Positions 43,163 to 52,266 of a stretch of DNA of 52,528 nt are shown here, piece after piece; position 1 is the first letter of the stretch, and each line of letters begins with the position of its first letter. The notes beneath the pieces are model-generated. The model was not told the origin of the DNA. It saw nothing but the letters and a program-made list of their open reading frames with translations, and did not search any database. Source of the DNA: Lishizhenia tianjinensis (GTDB lineage: Bacteria; Bacteroidota; Bacteroidia; Flavobacteriales_D; Crocinitomicaceae). The stretch spans positions 1-52,528 of the forward strand of contig CAMDLY010000014.1 in NCBI GenBank assembly GCA_945902115.1, written 5' to 3'. A program made the translations under genes and the position numbers.

Positions 43163-43170
43163 TATCTTCG
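43163..43170 (+). promoter_or_regulatory. -7-like box TATCTTCG upstream of aminopeptidase P
   Basis: TATCTTCG differs from TAnnTTTG at one position (C for T) and ends 18 nt before the ATG at 43189. No clear TTG at the right spacing. Confidence 0.35.
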
Positions 43171-43188
43171 TGAGCAAATATCTTGTTC

Positions 43189-44481
43189 ATGAAATACCAT
43201 AGAATACCTTCTGAATTATTTATAAAAAACCGTAAGAAATTTATTTCTGATATTGAAAATGGCTATTTAGCTGTTTTTAACGCGAATGACATATATCCTA
43301 TTTCTGCAGACGCTACCATGCCATTTCAGCAACATAGGGATATCTTTTATTTGTCAGGGGTTGATCAAGAAGAATCTATTCTGGTATTATTTCCACAAGC
43401 AAGTAATCCAGCACACAGAGAAATGCTATTCCTGAGGGAAACCAATGCACATATTGCCATTTGGGAAGGAGAGAAATTAACAAAACTCACAGCATTTGAG
43501 ACATCGGGGATCAAAACAGTTTATTGGCTGCAGCAATTTGATACAATCTTTAAACAACTTATGTCGGAAGCCAAGGGAATTTATTTTAATACCAACGAGC
43601 ATCTGCGTGCTAACACAGAAGTGGAAACACGTGAAGATCGATTCATTAAAAAAATCAAGGCTGAATATCCTGCGCACAGCGTCCATAAATCCGCACCCAT
43701 TCTTCACAAAATCCGTTCTGTTAAAGAAAATATCGAAATAGATTTGATGCAAAAGGCCTGCAATATTACTGAAGCTGGTTTTAGGAGGCTACTTTCTTTT
43801 ATTAAGCCAGGGGTTTGGGAATATGAAATAGAGGCTGAATTGTCGCACGAATTTGTACGCAATCGCTCAAAGGGTTTTGCTTACACACCAATAATTGCTT
43901 CGGGAAAAAACGCGTGTGTATTACATTATATTGAAAACAACCAACAGTGCATGAGTGGGGACGTTATTCTTCTTGATGTTGGAGCTGAATATGCCAATTA
44001 CTCCTCTGATCTCACACGATGCGTTCCGGTAAATGGTAAGTTCACACAACGTCAAAAAGCCGTTTACAATGCCGTGCTGCACGTGAAGAATGAAGCGCAA
44101 AAGTTGTTGGTCCCAGGAACAGTAATGACAGAATATCACAAACAGGTTGGGATACTCATGGAAGAGCAATTGGTTGATTTAGGGTTGATCTCACTTGAAG
44201 ATATTAAAAATCAATCTGCCGATTCGCCAGCATACAAAAAGTATTTCATGCACGGAACTTCGCACTTTATAGGTCTTGACACCCATGATGTGGGGCTTTG
44301 GCACGAACCAATAAAGGCGGGTATGGTATTCACCTGTGAGCCAGGAATATATATACCTGAAGAAGCGATTGGTATTCGTTTGGAAGATGACTTGGTAGTG
44401 CAAGAAATAGGTGCTCCCTTCAACTTAATGGCTAATATTCCTATCGAAGCAGAAGAGATTGAGGAGTTGATGAACGCCTGA
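43189..44481 (+). CDS. pepP: Xaa-Pro aminopeptidase (aminopeptidase P, M24B)
   Basis: Removes an N-terminal residue that precedes proline. 430 residues with the N-terminal creatinase-like domain (~1-165) and the pita-bread catalytic domain. The dinuclear metal ligands are D263 and D274 (LLDVGAEYANYSSDLTR), H359 (HGTSHFIGLDTHDVG), E384 (CEPGIY) and E399 (GIRLEDD), all in the usual spacing. Start at the ATG 43189; a TTG two codons upstream is less likely. Cytoplasmic. Its TGA overlaps the ATG of the next gene by one base (TGATG), so they are coupled. Confidence 0.95.
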   Translation: MKYHRIPSELFIKNRKKFISDIENGYLAVFNANDIYPISADATMPFQQHRDIFYLSGVDQEESILVLFPQASNPAHREMLFLRETNAHIAIWEGEKLTKLTAFETSGIKTVYWLQQFDTIFKQLMSEAKGIYFNTNEHLRANTEVETREDRFIKKIKAEYPAHSVHKSAPILHKIRSVKENIEIDLMQKACNITEAGFRRLLSFIKPGVWEYEIEAELSHEFVRNRSKGFAYTPIIASGKNACVLHYIENNQQCMSGDVILLDVGAEYANYSSDLTRCVPVNGKFTQRQKAVYNAVLHVKNEAQKLLVPGTVMTEYHKQVGILMEEQLVDLGLISLEDIKNQSADSPAYKKYFMHGTSHFIGLDTHDVGLWHEPIKAGMVFTCEPGIYIPEEAIGIRLEDDLVVQEIGAPFNLMANIPIEAEEIEELMNA

Positions 44482-45236
44482 TGATTTATACGAAATTTTT
44501 TGGAGACGGATCGCCACACTGGTTATTTTTACACGGTTTCTTGGAAAGCTCTTCCATGTGGACTTATTTACCACTGAGCTCTCTTCCCGGTACAAAAGTT
44601 TTGGTAGATTTACCCGGACACGGGCATTCTCCTCTTCCACACCCCGAAGACGCGCCATCCATTGAGGCAATGGCTAGAGAAATTGAGTTTGAATTAGCGC
44701 ACTTAAAAGATACCTCATTAATCGTGGTGGGGCATTCCTTAGGGGGATACGTTGGCTTAGAATTACTAACACGCAAAAACATGTTGATTCAGCGATTGGT
44801 TATGCTGAATTCGAACTGCTGGGAAGATTCTGAGGAAAAGAAAAAGGATAGGATTCGGGTTGCTGATATTGCCTACAAGGGGAAGGGAATCTTTATAAAC
44901 GAAGCTATACCGCGACTTTTTTCTCAACCAGATATGAGACTTCAAGAAATTGAACACTTAAAAAATGAAGCGCTACAATTATCTGCTGATGGTATCGCTT
45001 ACGCCTCCTTAGCCATGAGAACACGAAAGGATTTTACCGAAATAGTTCAAGAAAATCCCGCGTCCTTTGTATTTATCCATGGAAAAGATGACACACTTAT
45101 TCAGTCTGACGAGTTGATCAATAAGGTTAGTAAAAGCGCCACTTACTTACTGGAAAACGCGGGACATATGGCGCACATAGAAGCTACCGAAGATGTAATA
45201 AGAATTTTAAATGACGTCTATGGTCAGTGCAAATAA
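44481..45236 (+). CDS. Alpha/beta hydrolase
   Basis: A 251-residue alpha/beta-fold hydrolase with a complete triad: nucleophile S86 in VVGHSLGGYVG, acid D204 in FIHGKDDTLI, and H229 in ENAGHMAHIE. The oxyanion-hole motif is FLHGFLESSSMW. It resembles the MenH/BioH/ester-hydrolase group, but the substrate cannot be told from sequence. Translation is coupled to aminopeptidase P. It converges on the methyltransferase gene; the 65-nt gap contains only an imperfect hairpin. Confidence 0.9.
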   Translation: MIYTKFFGDGSPHWLFLHGFLESSSMWTYLPLSSLPGTKVLVDLPGHGHSPLPHPEDAPSIEAMAREIEFELAHLKDTSLIVVGHSLGGYVGLELLTRKNMLIQRLVMLNSNCWEDSEEKKKDRIRVADIAYKGKGIFINEAIPRLFSQPDMRLQEIEHLKNEALQLSADGIAYASLAMRTRKDFTEIVQENPASFVFIHGKDDTLIQSDELINKVSKSATYLLENAGHMAHIEATEDVIRILNDVYGQCK

Positions 45237-45301
45237 AATTACTTCGGATTAATTCATGATGTCTGAAAAATTAGCGTGACCTTTTATAGCTTCGCTCCTA
45301 A

Positions 45302-46075
45302 TTAATTTTTGTGCGCGATATACAAAACCTCTCCTTGCATCAAGCGGTAACGATGAATTTCTTGGACACTGAAATGTTTGTTTAAGTCAAATTCCTCTAC
45401 ACGAAATCCAGCCTTTTCCATCCATCGTGGATAATCTTTACCAAATAAGCGCACGTGATCTTTCTGCCAAAAATGCTTTTCTCTATCCTCAGGACTTGTA
45501 ATAGCCGGGTTTTCATATGTTTCTTCTCTGTTGAAATCTTGTGGTGCTTGCATGATAGCCCACCCGCCAACCTTCATCACACGGTAAATTTCACGCATGC
45601 ATTGAATGGGGTCATTCACATGTTCCATGACATGGTTGCAGAAAACTACATCAAAACGATTATCCTCCAAGGGGATCTCATGTAAATCAAAATGAATATC
45701 TGCTATCGGAGATTCTAAGTCACCTGTTAAGTACTTTAGATTTGGTTGTTTTTTAAACAAGGGGAGGAAGCACTGCTCCGGGGCAATATGCAATACACCA
45801 AGCTGTTCAGCGGTAAAAAAATTGCTCTGATGTTTCAAGTAGAGCCACATCAATCGGTGACGCTCAAGTGTTAAGTCGTAAGGGCACAACACATTCTCTC
45901 TGTGGGCAACATTAGAACCATACGATAAAAACTTAGAAAAAGACCTCTCACAAACAGGGCAAGTCACGGCATTACCACGATACAACCATGGAGCAAAAAA
46001 CTTGAACACATAACTTAAACGAATAAGCAGAGGTCGAGGTAAAGTATTCAATAAATACTTGTACAATTTTTTCAC
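45302..46075 (-). CDS. SAM-dependent methyltransferase with N-terminal zinc-ribbon-like motif
   Basis: 257 residues from a GTG start at 46075 (then KKLYKYLLNTLPRPLL). Residues ~36-75 carry C39-x2-C42 and C64-PY-D67 followed by ERHRLMWLYL; relatives I recall have CPxC-n-CPxCxSxERHR, so the fourth cysteine is here Asp. The methyltransferase domain (type 11) follows: VLHIAPEQ as a weak motif I, FDVVFCNHVMEHVNDP and LKEVYRV-like MREIYRVMKVGGWAIMQAP. The substrate is unknown. A perfect -7 box TAACTTTG lies 4 nt before the GTG. Confidence 0.87.
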   Translation of the reverse strand: MKKLYKYLLNTLPRPLLIRLSYVFKFFAPWLYRGNAVTCPVCERSFSKFLSYGSNVAHRENVLCPYDLTLERHRLMWLYLKHQSNFFTAEQLGVLHIAPEQCFLPLFKKQPNLKYLTGDLESPIADIHFDLHEIPLEDNRFDVVFCNHVMEHVNDPIQCMREIYRVMKVGGWAIMQAPQDFNREETYENPAITSPEDREKHFWQKDHVRLFGKDYPRWMEKAGFRVEEFDLNKHFSVQEIHRYRLMQGEVLYIAHKN

Positions 46076-46079
46076 CCCT

Positions 46080-46087
46080 CAAAGTTA
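46080..46087 (-). promoter_or_regulatory. -7 box TAACTTTG of the methyltransferase gene, 4 nt from the GTG
   Basis: On the minus strand: TAACTTTG, AGGG, GTG. The AGGG is too near the start to act as a normal Shine-Dalgarno, and the spacing predicts a leaderless mRNA. Confidence 0.55.
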
Positions 46088-46110
46088 CGCAATCCGAAAA
46101 AGATTATCCG

Positions 46111-46118
46111 TATTTTTG
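46111..46118 (+). promoter_or_regulatory. -7 box TATTTTTG of the prolyl oligopeptidase gene
   Basis: TATTTTTG fits TAnnTTTG and lies 14 nt before the ATG at 46133. No TTG is seen at -33. Confidence 0.5.
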
Positions 46119-46132
46119 TTGAAATCAACAAC

Positions 46133-48220
46133 ATGAAACACCTTATTCTTTTCTTTACCTTCGCCGTCATGACAAATCTATCCTTTGCACAAGCCCCAAC
46201 AGCGACTAAAAAGCCACATACACTAACTAAGCATAATCACCAACGTCAGGACGATTATTATTGGATGAATGAGCGAGACAGCAAGCCTGTGTTAGAGCAT
46301 TTGGCAAAAGAAAATGATCACAACAAGAATTATTTCAAGCCATTGGAGCCGTTGATTGATGGGCTAATGAAAGAGTTTGATCAACGAATAGACCCTAACG
46401 ACGTAAGCGCTCCTTATATTTTGAATGGTTTAACTTTTCAAACTAGAAGTCTTGAAGGGAAAGACTACCAACAGATTGTGGTCATCGACAATAAAAAGAC
46501 AAGTGTTTTCATCGATGAAAATGAGCGTGCTAAAGGGAAAAGTTTTTACGAATTAGCTGATTGGACTTTATCGCCTGACAACAAATTGGTGGCACTCACT
46601 GAAGATTTTGTGGGGAGAAGAAAGTACCAAATTACTTTTCGCATTAATAAAACCGGAAAGTTTTTGACAGATAAGATTGAGGATGCCTCCGGTCTGGTTT
46701 GGGCGAATGATAAGAAAACAGTGTTTTATACAAAAAAAGACCCCCAAACATTAAGAGAATATCAAGTCTATAAACACGTGTTGGGGACCGACTTTAAGAA
46801 GGACGAATTAGTTTTCGAGGAAGAAGACGAAAAGTTCGGCGTTGGCATTGGTAAAACAAATACCGATAAATACCTATTTATATACTGCTACAGCTCTACC
46901 ACAACGGAACTGCTATGGATAGACGCGGATAAACCTGAGGATAAACCACAAGTCTTCCTTCCTAGAAAAACAGGCCATATGTATGAAGTTTCACATCACG
47001 ACAATGGGTTTTATATCCTCTCAAACGCTGATGGAGCCAGTAACAGAAAAATTCTTTTCTCCCCGTCCTTTCCAAGGAATTTAAATAAGTGCAAAGAACT
47101 CGTTCCACACAGAACAGATGTCCTACTTGAAGGATTGAGCGTGTTCAAGAATTTTATAGTGATTGAGGAGCGGGCCGGCGGATTAAGGGGGATTAAAATG
47201 ATTAATGTCAACGATCAAAAAGAAAGTACTATTGCTTTTGACGAAGAAACCTATTTCCTTGGTTTAGGGGTAAACGATAACTATTATTCTGATGAGTTAT
47301 TTTTCTCCTATAATTCACTAACTACTCCTTCCACAGTGTACCGTTACAACATGGTAAAACAAGAAAAAGCGCTTTGGTTTCGCAAAGAGTTATTGGATAA
47401 AGGATTTAAACCCGAAGACTATGCCTCACAGCGCGTGTGGGCAACGGCGAACGATGGAACAAAAATCCCCGTTTGCTTGGTTTATAAAAAGGGAATAGAC
47501 CCAAAGAAAGCACCTTGTTTGTTGTATGGATACGGTTCTTATGGGTACACCCTCCCCGATGTTTTCAGCGCCACTCGCCTAAGTTTATTAGACCGCGGTT
47601 TTGTGTTTGCGGTGGCACATATTCGCGGAAGTAAATACATGGGCGAAAATTGGTACGAGGATGGTAAATTTCAAAAGAAAATCAACACATTCACAGACTT
47701 TATCAATGCGGCAGAATTCTTAGGGCACATGGGTTACTGTGATAAAGACAAAATATATGCCCAGGGCGGTAGTGCCGGTGGACTCTTGATGGGTGCCATC
47801 ACCAATATGGCTCCTTATCTTTGGAAAGGTATTGTTTCGCAAGTGCCTTTTGTCGATGTGGTTACGACCATGTTGGATGAATCAATACCACTTACCACCA
47901 GCGAATACGAAGAGTGGGGAAATCCAAATGACTCTGAATTTTACTATTATATGTTGAAGTACTCCCCGTACGATAATCTACACCGCATGGATTATCCTGC
48001 AATGTATGTAACTACAGGTTATCATGACTCACAAGTTCAGTATTGGGAACCCATGAAATATGTAGCTAAATTGCGAGAATTGAAAACAGACAACAATCCC
48101 TTAGTCTTCGATTGCAATATGGATGCGGGGCATGGCGGCGGATCTGGAAGAACCTCCGAACGATTGGAAGTGGCTAAAGTATATGCATTTATTCTTGGAC
48201 TGGAAGGTATTACTCGTTAG
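46133..48220 (+). CDS. Exported prolyl oligopeptidase family serine peptidase (S9A)
   Basis: Cleaves peptides after proline or basic residues; 695 residues with a signal peptide (MKHLILFFTFAVMTNLSFAQ), so it acts in the periplasm. The N-terminal seven-bladed propeller begins with KHNHQRQDDYYWMNERD and the catalytic alpha/beta domain covers ~440-695. The triad is S547 (QGGSAGGLLMG), D632 (TGYHDSQVQYWEP) and H667 (DAGHGGGSGR). The WMNERD and SQVQYWEP motifs suggest the oligopeptidase B/PtrB side of the family. Its last 38 nt overlap the start of the DUF4421 gene in another frame. Confidence 0.94.
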   Translation: MKHLILFFTFAVMTNLSFAQAPTATKKPHTLTKHNHQRQDDYYWMNERDSKPVLEHLAKENDHNKNYFKPLEPLIDGLMKEFDQRIDPNDVSAPYILNGLTFQTRSLEGKDYQQIVVIDNKKTSVFIDENERAKGKSFYELADWTLSPDNKLVALTEDFVGRRKYQITFRINKTGKFLTDKIEDASGLVWANDKKTVFYTKKDPQTLREYQVYKHVLGTDFKKDELVFEEEDEKFGVGIGKTNTDKYLFIYCYSSTTTELLWIDADKPEDKPQVFLPRKTGHMYEVSHHDNGFYILSNADGASNRKILFSPSFPRNLNKCKELVPHRTDVLLEGLSVFKNFIVIEERAGGLRGIKMINVNDQKESTIAFDEETYFLGLGVNDNYYSDELFFSYNSLTTPSTVYRYNMVKQEKALWFRKELLDKGFKPEDYASQRVWATANDGTKIPVCLVYKKGIDPKKAPCLLYGYGSYGYTLPDVFSATRLSLLDRGFVFAVAHIRGSKYMGENWYEDGKFQKKINTFTDFINAAEFLGHMGYCDKDKIYAQGGSAGGLLMGAITNMAPYLWKGIVSQVPFVDVVTTMLDESIPLTTSEYEEWGNPNDSEFYYYMLKYSPYDNLHRMDYPAMYVTTGYHDSQVQYWEPMKYVAKLRELKTDNNPLVFDCNMDAGHGGGSGRTSERLEVAKVYAFILGLEGITR

Positions 48221-49166
48221 TTTCTGCCTTGCCGGAATTGTCCAGGGGCAAACTTCAAAAGACTCCCTTGTATATCAAGACTTCCGTGACCAATGGGTCG
48301 TTTATACGGATGTGGGATTTACAACCTCTCCGTTTCGTATTTCCTATCCATTTGCTGGTGATCTGGAAAGCATCCAATACAAAAATAATTTTCAAACTAT
48401 CGTAGGTATCGGAGTCGCCTACAAATGGTTTGCTCTAAGGCTTGGGATTCCTGTTCTCGCCCGCTACAGATCCTTAGAAAAATATCCGAAAACAGATCAA
48501 TTCAATATAGAGTTGGACTATTCTTTTCGCAATTACTATATCGAAGGTCAACTAAACTTATGCCGTGGATATGCTGCATTGAATGCGGCTCAGTGGAATC
48601 CTTCATCGGTGTCGGAAAACGAACTATTTCCCAATTTATTATCCTACAACTTATCCATTGGTTCATGGTATTTTCGGGACAAGAATTTTAAAATTAATGC
48701 ATTACTTGGAAAGCGGGCTCATTACTTAAAAGAGGTTAAAACCTGGTACGTAAAAAGCAGTTTTAATATTTTTGGATTAGACAACATGGGTAAACCACTA
48801 TTGCCGTTGAGCCTAACAGATAACAACGAAACACGCACGGAAGCACACAATGTAGGTTCATTTGATTTAGGACTCATTCCTGGATATGCCTATGTAAATC
48901 GGGTTAATAATTGGCAGTTCTCTGGTTGGGCGGGATTAGGTGCAGTAGTTCAAGCCAAAGGTTACAGCACTACCACAGGAGCAGAGCGTATTTTTCTTGG
49001 ACTTGCTCCTAGGTTTGATTTTCGTCTCATGGGTGGATATTCCGTTCCAGATTGGTTTGTGTTTATGGTTACCGATTTTGACAACAAGTCCATGCAGTTC
49101 AATGACCTGACATTCAGGCAGTACTTTTATAGCATTAAGATAGTAGCTGGAAAACGCTTCGATTAA
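48183..49166 (+). CDS. DUF4421 outer-membrane beta-barrel-like protein
   Basis: A 327-residue exported protein. The ATG at 48183 lies inside the prolyl oligopeptidase gene, but only there does a signal peptide appear (MHLFLDWKVLLVSFCLAGIV, then QGQ). The mature part is made of alternating aromatic beta strands (e.g. NFQTIVGIGVAYKWFALRLG, NWQFSGWAGLGAVVQAKG), as expected for a small outer-membrane barrel, and matches the DUF4421 pattern as I recall it. Function unknown. Its TAA shares bases with the TAA of the convergent GH16 gene (TTAA at 49163-49166). Confidence 0.82.
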   Translation: MHLFLDWKVLLVSFCLAGIVQGQTSKDSLVYQDFRDQWVVYTDVGFTTSPFRISYPFAGDLESIQYKNNFQTIVGIGVAYKWFALRLGIPVLARYRSLEKYPKTDQFNIELDYSFRNYYIEGQLNLCRGYAALNAAQWNPSSVSENELFPNLLSYNLSIGSWYFRDKNFKINALLGKRAHYLKEVKTWYVKSSFNIFGLDNMGKPLLPLSLTDNNETRTEAHNVGSFDLGLIPGYAYVNRVNNWQFSGWAGLGAVVQAKGYSTTTGAERIFLGLAPRFDFRLMGGYSVPDWFVFMVTDFDNKSMQFNDLTFRQYFYSIKIVAGKRFD

Positions 49167-50407
49167 TGACGAATATAGAGTGCTTTTTCCCACGACTTTT
49201 TTCCCAATTCCACGCGTAATGTATATTTTCCAATTGGCAAGTGGGATAAATTGAGGAGTTGGCTTTTGTTGACCAAGGTTTGCGAAAATGCCCATTCTTT
49301 ATCATTTTCTTTTTGCGTGATGCTTAGGTGAACAGGTTCCGAGATTCCTGCTAAGTTGACTTGTACCACAGTGCCTTTATGCTTTGTTGGCAAGATAGAG
49401 ATAAAACCCTCCTCGTTTTTCAGGCCTCGTTTTTCATTCATCCTTTGCGGTTTTTGTTTTTTACTCACTATCGCTATTTCTTTTTCATCGGAAATATTAC
49501 GATCCACAACAATTCCCTTCTGCACTTCGTAATCTACTTTCCAGAGGCGCACATAGTCAACTAAAAAATTATTGGGGAAAGGCGTATTGGCATCTGGCCC
49601 CGGTTCGAAAGCTTGCCCTTTAACTGCCAAAGAAGAGTTGAGAACGATGTTTTGATCGGTAGGAAAATCTCCTTCAAAAACTCCGGTAGGCATACCGTCC
49701 ATAAAAAACGTTAGGCGCCCAGGCTCCCAATAGCCTGAAAACGTTACCCATCTGTCGATGATTGGATAGCTTGATTTAATCCACGCACCGTAACGAACTC
49801 TTGCGCCAAAGGCATTCTTATAGGTTTCCGCTTTTTTTTCAGGATGGTGGACATCAATGTGGTAGTTGTCTAAACGTTCCCCCTTTAGTTCGGTGAAATC
49901 AATTTCGTCTTTATTGTTATGCCCGTACGTCCAAAATGCCGGCCAAATTCCTTTGCCCACAGGAGCCTTAACGCGCGCTTCGAAATACCCGTATCGAAAG
50001 TCTTTCTTCGAATAAATAGCAGAGGTTAAGTAGTAAAGTTGAGCCTTATTCCCCTCAACGATATAGGGTGCGTTTTCTTTTTTGTAGGCATCTGTCAGCA
50101 TCCAATCGGGTATGGTTTGCTTTCTGTCCGTTTTTGAAACATTCAACTGTAAGAGCCCTTTATCTACCCTAACCATCTCTGGAGATGGCGCTATGTTGTA
50201 ACGAGGGTTTACTCCTCCCCACGGATAATTGTCGTGCCATTTGGTGAGGTCCAAAGTGCTCCCGTTAAATTCATCGCCAAAGTGATAATACAGTGGGTGA
50301 ATCGTATCCGTTTTTACCCGCAAAAGTAAGGGCTCTTTTAAAGACCATTCTTGAGCGGTTAATACATACGTCGATAAAAAAACGCACAATCCCAATAAGC
50401 CTCTCAT
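49163..50407 (-). CDS. Exported glycoside hydrolase family 16 protein
   Basis: A 414-residue secreted beta-glucanase/laminarinase-type enzyme with a signal peptide ending STYVLTAQ. The GH16 jelly roll (~40-295) contains the catalytic motif E168-I-D170-F-T-E173 (NKDEIDFTELKG), preceded by YGYFEARVKAPVGKGIWPAFW. Residues ~300-414 form a linker and a C-terminal beta domain (QLLNLSHLPIGKYTLRVELG) that resembles a T9SS sorting domain without a PNP motif. The ATG overlaps the stop of the aldehyde dehydrogenase gene by 4 nt (ATGA). Glucan specificity cannot be told. Confidence 0.9.
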   Translation of the reverse strand: MRGLLGLCVFLSTYVLTAQEWSLKEPLLLRVKTDTIHPLYYHFGDEFNGSTLDLTKWHDNYPWGGVNPRYNIAPSPEMVRVDKGLLQLNVSKTDRKQTIPDWMLTDAYKKENAPYIVEGNKAQLYYLTSAIYSKKDFRYGYFEARVKAPVGKGIWPAFWTYGHNNKDEIDFTELKGERLDNYHIDVHHPEKKAETYKNAFGARVRYGAWIKSSYPIIDRWVTFSGYWEPGRLTFFMDGMPTGVFEGDFPTDQNIVLNSSLAVKGQAFEPGPDANTPFPNNFLVDYVRLWKVDYEVQKGIVVDRNISDEKEIAIVSKKQKPQRMNEKRGLKNEEGFISILPTKHKGTVVQVNLAGISEPVHLSITQKENDKEWAFSQTLVNKSQLLNLSHLPIGKYTLRVELGKKSWEKALYIRH

Positions 50408-51846
50408 GATTTGATAAATATGTTTTTAGCTTCTGTAAAAAACCGGAGAGCCTCCCAGCCTCCCTCTCTTCCCACACCGGAAGACTTAACACCACCAAAA
50501 GGAGTACGTAAATCCCGAACCAACCAAGCATTTACCCAAACTATACCAGCGTGTAAATTATCTGCAACGCGGTGAGCTCTTTTCAAATTACTCGTCCACA
50601 CCGTGCCTGCGAGACCATATTCTGTTGAATTCGCCATCATCAAGGCTTCTTCCTCCGTATCAAAGGGTGTAATGGTAACGACAGGGCCAAAAATCTCTTC
50701 TTGATTGGTGCGGCATGTATATGCCAATCCTTCTATTATAGTCGGTGCAATGTAATAACCATTTTCGTAGGGGGCCTCTAAATAGACCCGATGCCCACCT
50801 GTGAGCACCGCTCCACCCTCTTCTTTCGCTAGTTCTATATAGCTCAGGACTTTCTCCATGTGCGATTTTGAAACTACAGCTCCAAGTTTTGCTGCCGGGT
50901 CCATAGGAAAGGAAACCTTCGAACGGCTGACTTTTTCTACAAATGCCTGCTTAAATTTCTCATACAAAGGACGTTCGATAAATATTCTTGATCCGCACAA
51001 GCAAATTTGCCCTTGATTGGCAAACGAAGAACGAATGGTGGTATTTAGCATATCCTCGAAATCGCAATCAGCAAAAATTATGTTGGCATTTTTTCCTCCT
51101 AGTTCTAAGGATAATTTCTTGAACATTGGTCCTGCTGTTCGCGCGATGTACTCTCCTGTTTTTGTTCCACCAGTGAAGGAAATAGCCTTGATTTTTGGGT
51201 GTTTTACGATGGCGTCACCTACTTGTGCTCCTGTTCCGTGAAGGATATTCAACACTCCCGGGGGCAACCCTGCCTCCTGAGCGACTTTGCCAAGTAAATA
51301 TGCCGTGTAAGGAGTTACTTCCGAGGGCTTCGCTATCACACAATTTCCAGCTGCCAGGGCAGGTGCAATCTTCCATGAAAAAAGATAAAGCGGTAAATTC
51401 CATGGCGAAATACATCCAACAACGCCAATAGGTTTTCGTGTAGTATAATTAACGCCAACTCCCTCCATGTAATGCGATTCAGAGGCAAAATGCAAGATGG
51501 CCGTAGCAAAAAAATGAAAGTTCGAAACAGCCCTGGGGATGTCGACATGGGCAGCAAGAGACATGGGTTTTCCGTTGTCACGACTTTCAGCCTCAACAAA
51601 TTCGTCCATCCTGTTTTCTATGCCCTCCGAAAGACGGACTAATATTTTGCTTCTTTCCTCCAGCGACATGCCGCTCCAAATCGGAAACGCTTTTTCTGCC
51701 GCGTCAACTGCTGCGTCAACATCTTGTGTGTCTGAGTCTGGGATAAGGCTATAGACTTCTCCCGTTGCAGGCTCAAAATTATCGAAATATTTTGCTGAAA
51801 CCGGCGGACAATATACGCCATTCACGAAGTTCTGTAGTTTTTCCAT
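50404..51846 (-). CDS. Aldehyde dehydrogenase, 2-aminomuconic/2-hydroxymuconic semialdehyde type
   Basis: An NAD-dependent aldehyde dehydrogenase of 480 residues starting at the ATG 51846 (MEKLQNFVNGVYCPP); another ATG six codons upstream is less likely. E248 (SLELGGKN) and the nucleophile C282 (GQICLCGSR) are in place, with an extra C284. RDLRTPFGGVKSSGVGREGG and NFHFFATAILH are typical of the HMSD/AMSDH (ALDH8A1) branch, which works in catechol meta-cleavage or tryptophan-kynurenine breakdown. No other pathway gene is nearby. Overlaps the following GH16 gene by 4 nt, an odd partner for a cytoplasmic enzyme. Confidence 0.9.
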   Translation of the reverse strand: MEKLQNFVNGVYCPPVSAKYFDNFEPATGEVYSLIPDSDTQDVDAAVDAAEKAFPIWSGMSLEERSKILVRLSEGIENRMDEFVEAESRDNGKPMSLAAHVDIPRAVSNFHFFATAILHFASESHYMEGVGVNYTTRKPIGVVGCISPWNLPLYLFSWKIAPALAAGNCVIAKPSEVTPYTAYLLGKVAQEAGLPPGVLNILHGTGAQVGDAIVKHPKIKAISFTGGTKTGEYIARTAGPMFKKLSLELGGKNANIIFADCDFEDMLNTTIRSSFANQGQICLCGSRIFIERPLYEKFKQAFVEKVSRSKVSFPMDPAAKLGAVVSKSHMEKVLSYIELAKEEGGAVLTGGHRVYLEAPYENGYYIAPTIIEGLAYTCRTNQEEIFGPVVTITPFDTEEEALMMANSTEYGLAGTVWTSNLKRAHRVADNLHAGIVWVNAWLVRDLRTPFGGVKSSGVGREGGWEALRFFTEAKNIFIKS

Positions 51847-51912
51847 GTGTGTTGTAAGAAACAAATTTCGGAAAAGAATTTCAATCGGCGTGCGAAAGTG
51901 AAACGCCTTGCG

Positions 51913-51920
51913 TAAATTTG
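51913..51920 (+). promoter_or_regulatory. -7 box TAAATTTG of the MazG-like gene, 4 nt from the ATG
   Basis: TAAATTTG, ACTC, ATG: a perfect TAnnTTTG match that leaves no room for a 5' leader. The nearest TTG (51908-51910) is only 2 nt upstream, so no -33 element is seen. Confidence 0.55.
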
Positions 51921-51924
51921 ACTC

Positions 51925-52266
51925 ATGAATGATGAATTGTCAATTCGCGAAGCGCAAGCTATCGTTGATAAATGGATCCAAACGATAGGGGTTCGTTATT
52001 TCAATGAGCTAACCAATACCGCCATATTGATGGAAGAGGTGGGGGAAGTAGCACGCATCATGGCGCGACGCTATGGAGAGCAAAGCGAAAAGGAAAGTGA
52101 CAAAGGGCAAGACTTAGGAGATGAATTTGCAGATGTGCTGTTTGTACTGATTTGCCTAGCCAATCAAACAGGAATTAACCTTGAAGAGGCGCTGAAAAAA
52201 AACCTTGAAAAGAAAACAGTGCGCGATGCGCAAAGACACCTCAGCAACGACAAACTAAAACCATGA
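51925..52266 (+). CDS. MazG-like nucleotide pyrophosphohydrolase
   Basis: A 113-residue all-alpha NTP pyrophosphatase that removes unwanted nucleotides. The metal-binding acidic set is present in two helices: LMEEVGEVARIMARR and GDEFADVLFVLICLANQ, i.e. the ExxE..ExxD pattern of single-domain MazG proteins. Length fits the short class. The next gene begins 4 nt before its end (ATGA overlap). Predicted leaderless mRNA. Confidence 0.92.
   Translation: MNDELSIREAQAIVDKWIQTIGVRYFNELTNTAILMEEVGEVARIMARRYGEQSEKESDKGQDLGDEFADVLFVLICLANQTGINLEEALKKNLEKKTVRDAQRHLSNDKLKP

Noticed and set aside
45237-45301. Terminator between the hydrolase and methyltransferase genes
   Set aside because: Only an imperfect AT-rich stem (AATTAG with CTAATT) with a long loop is seen; not strong enough to list.
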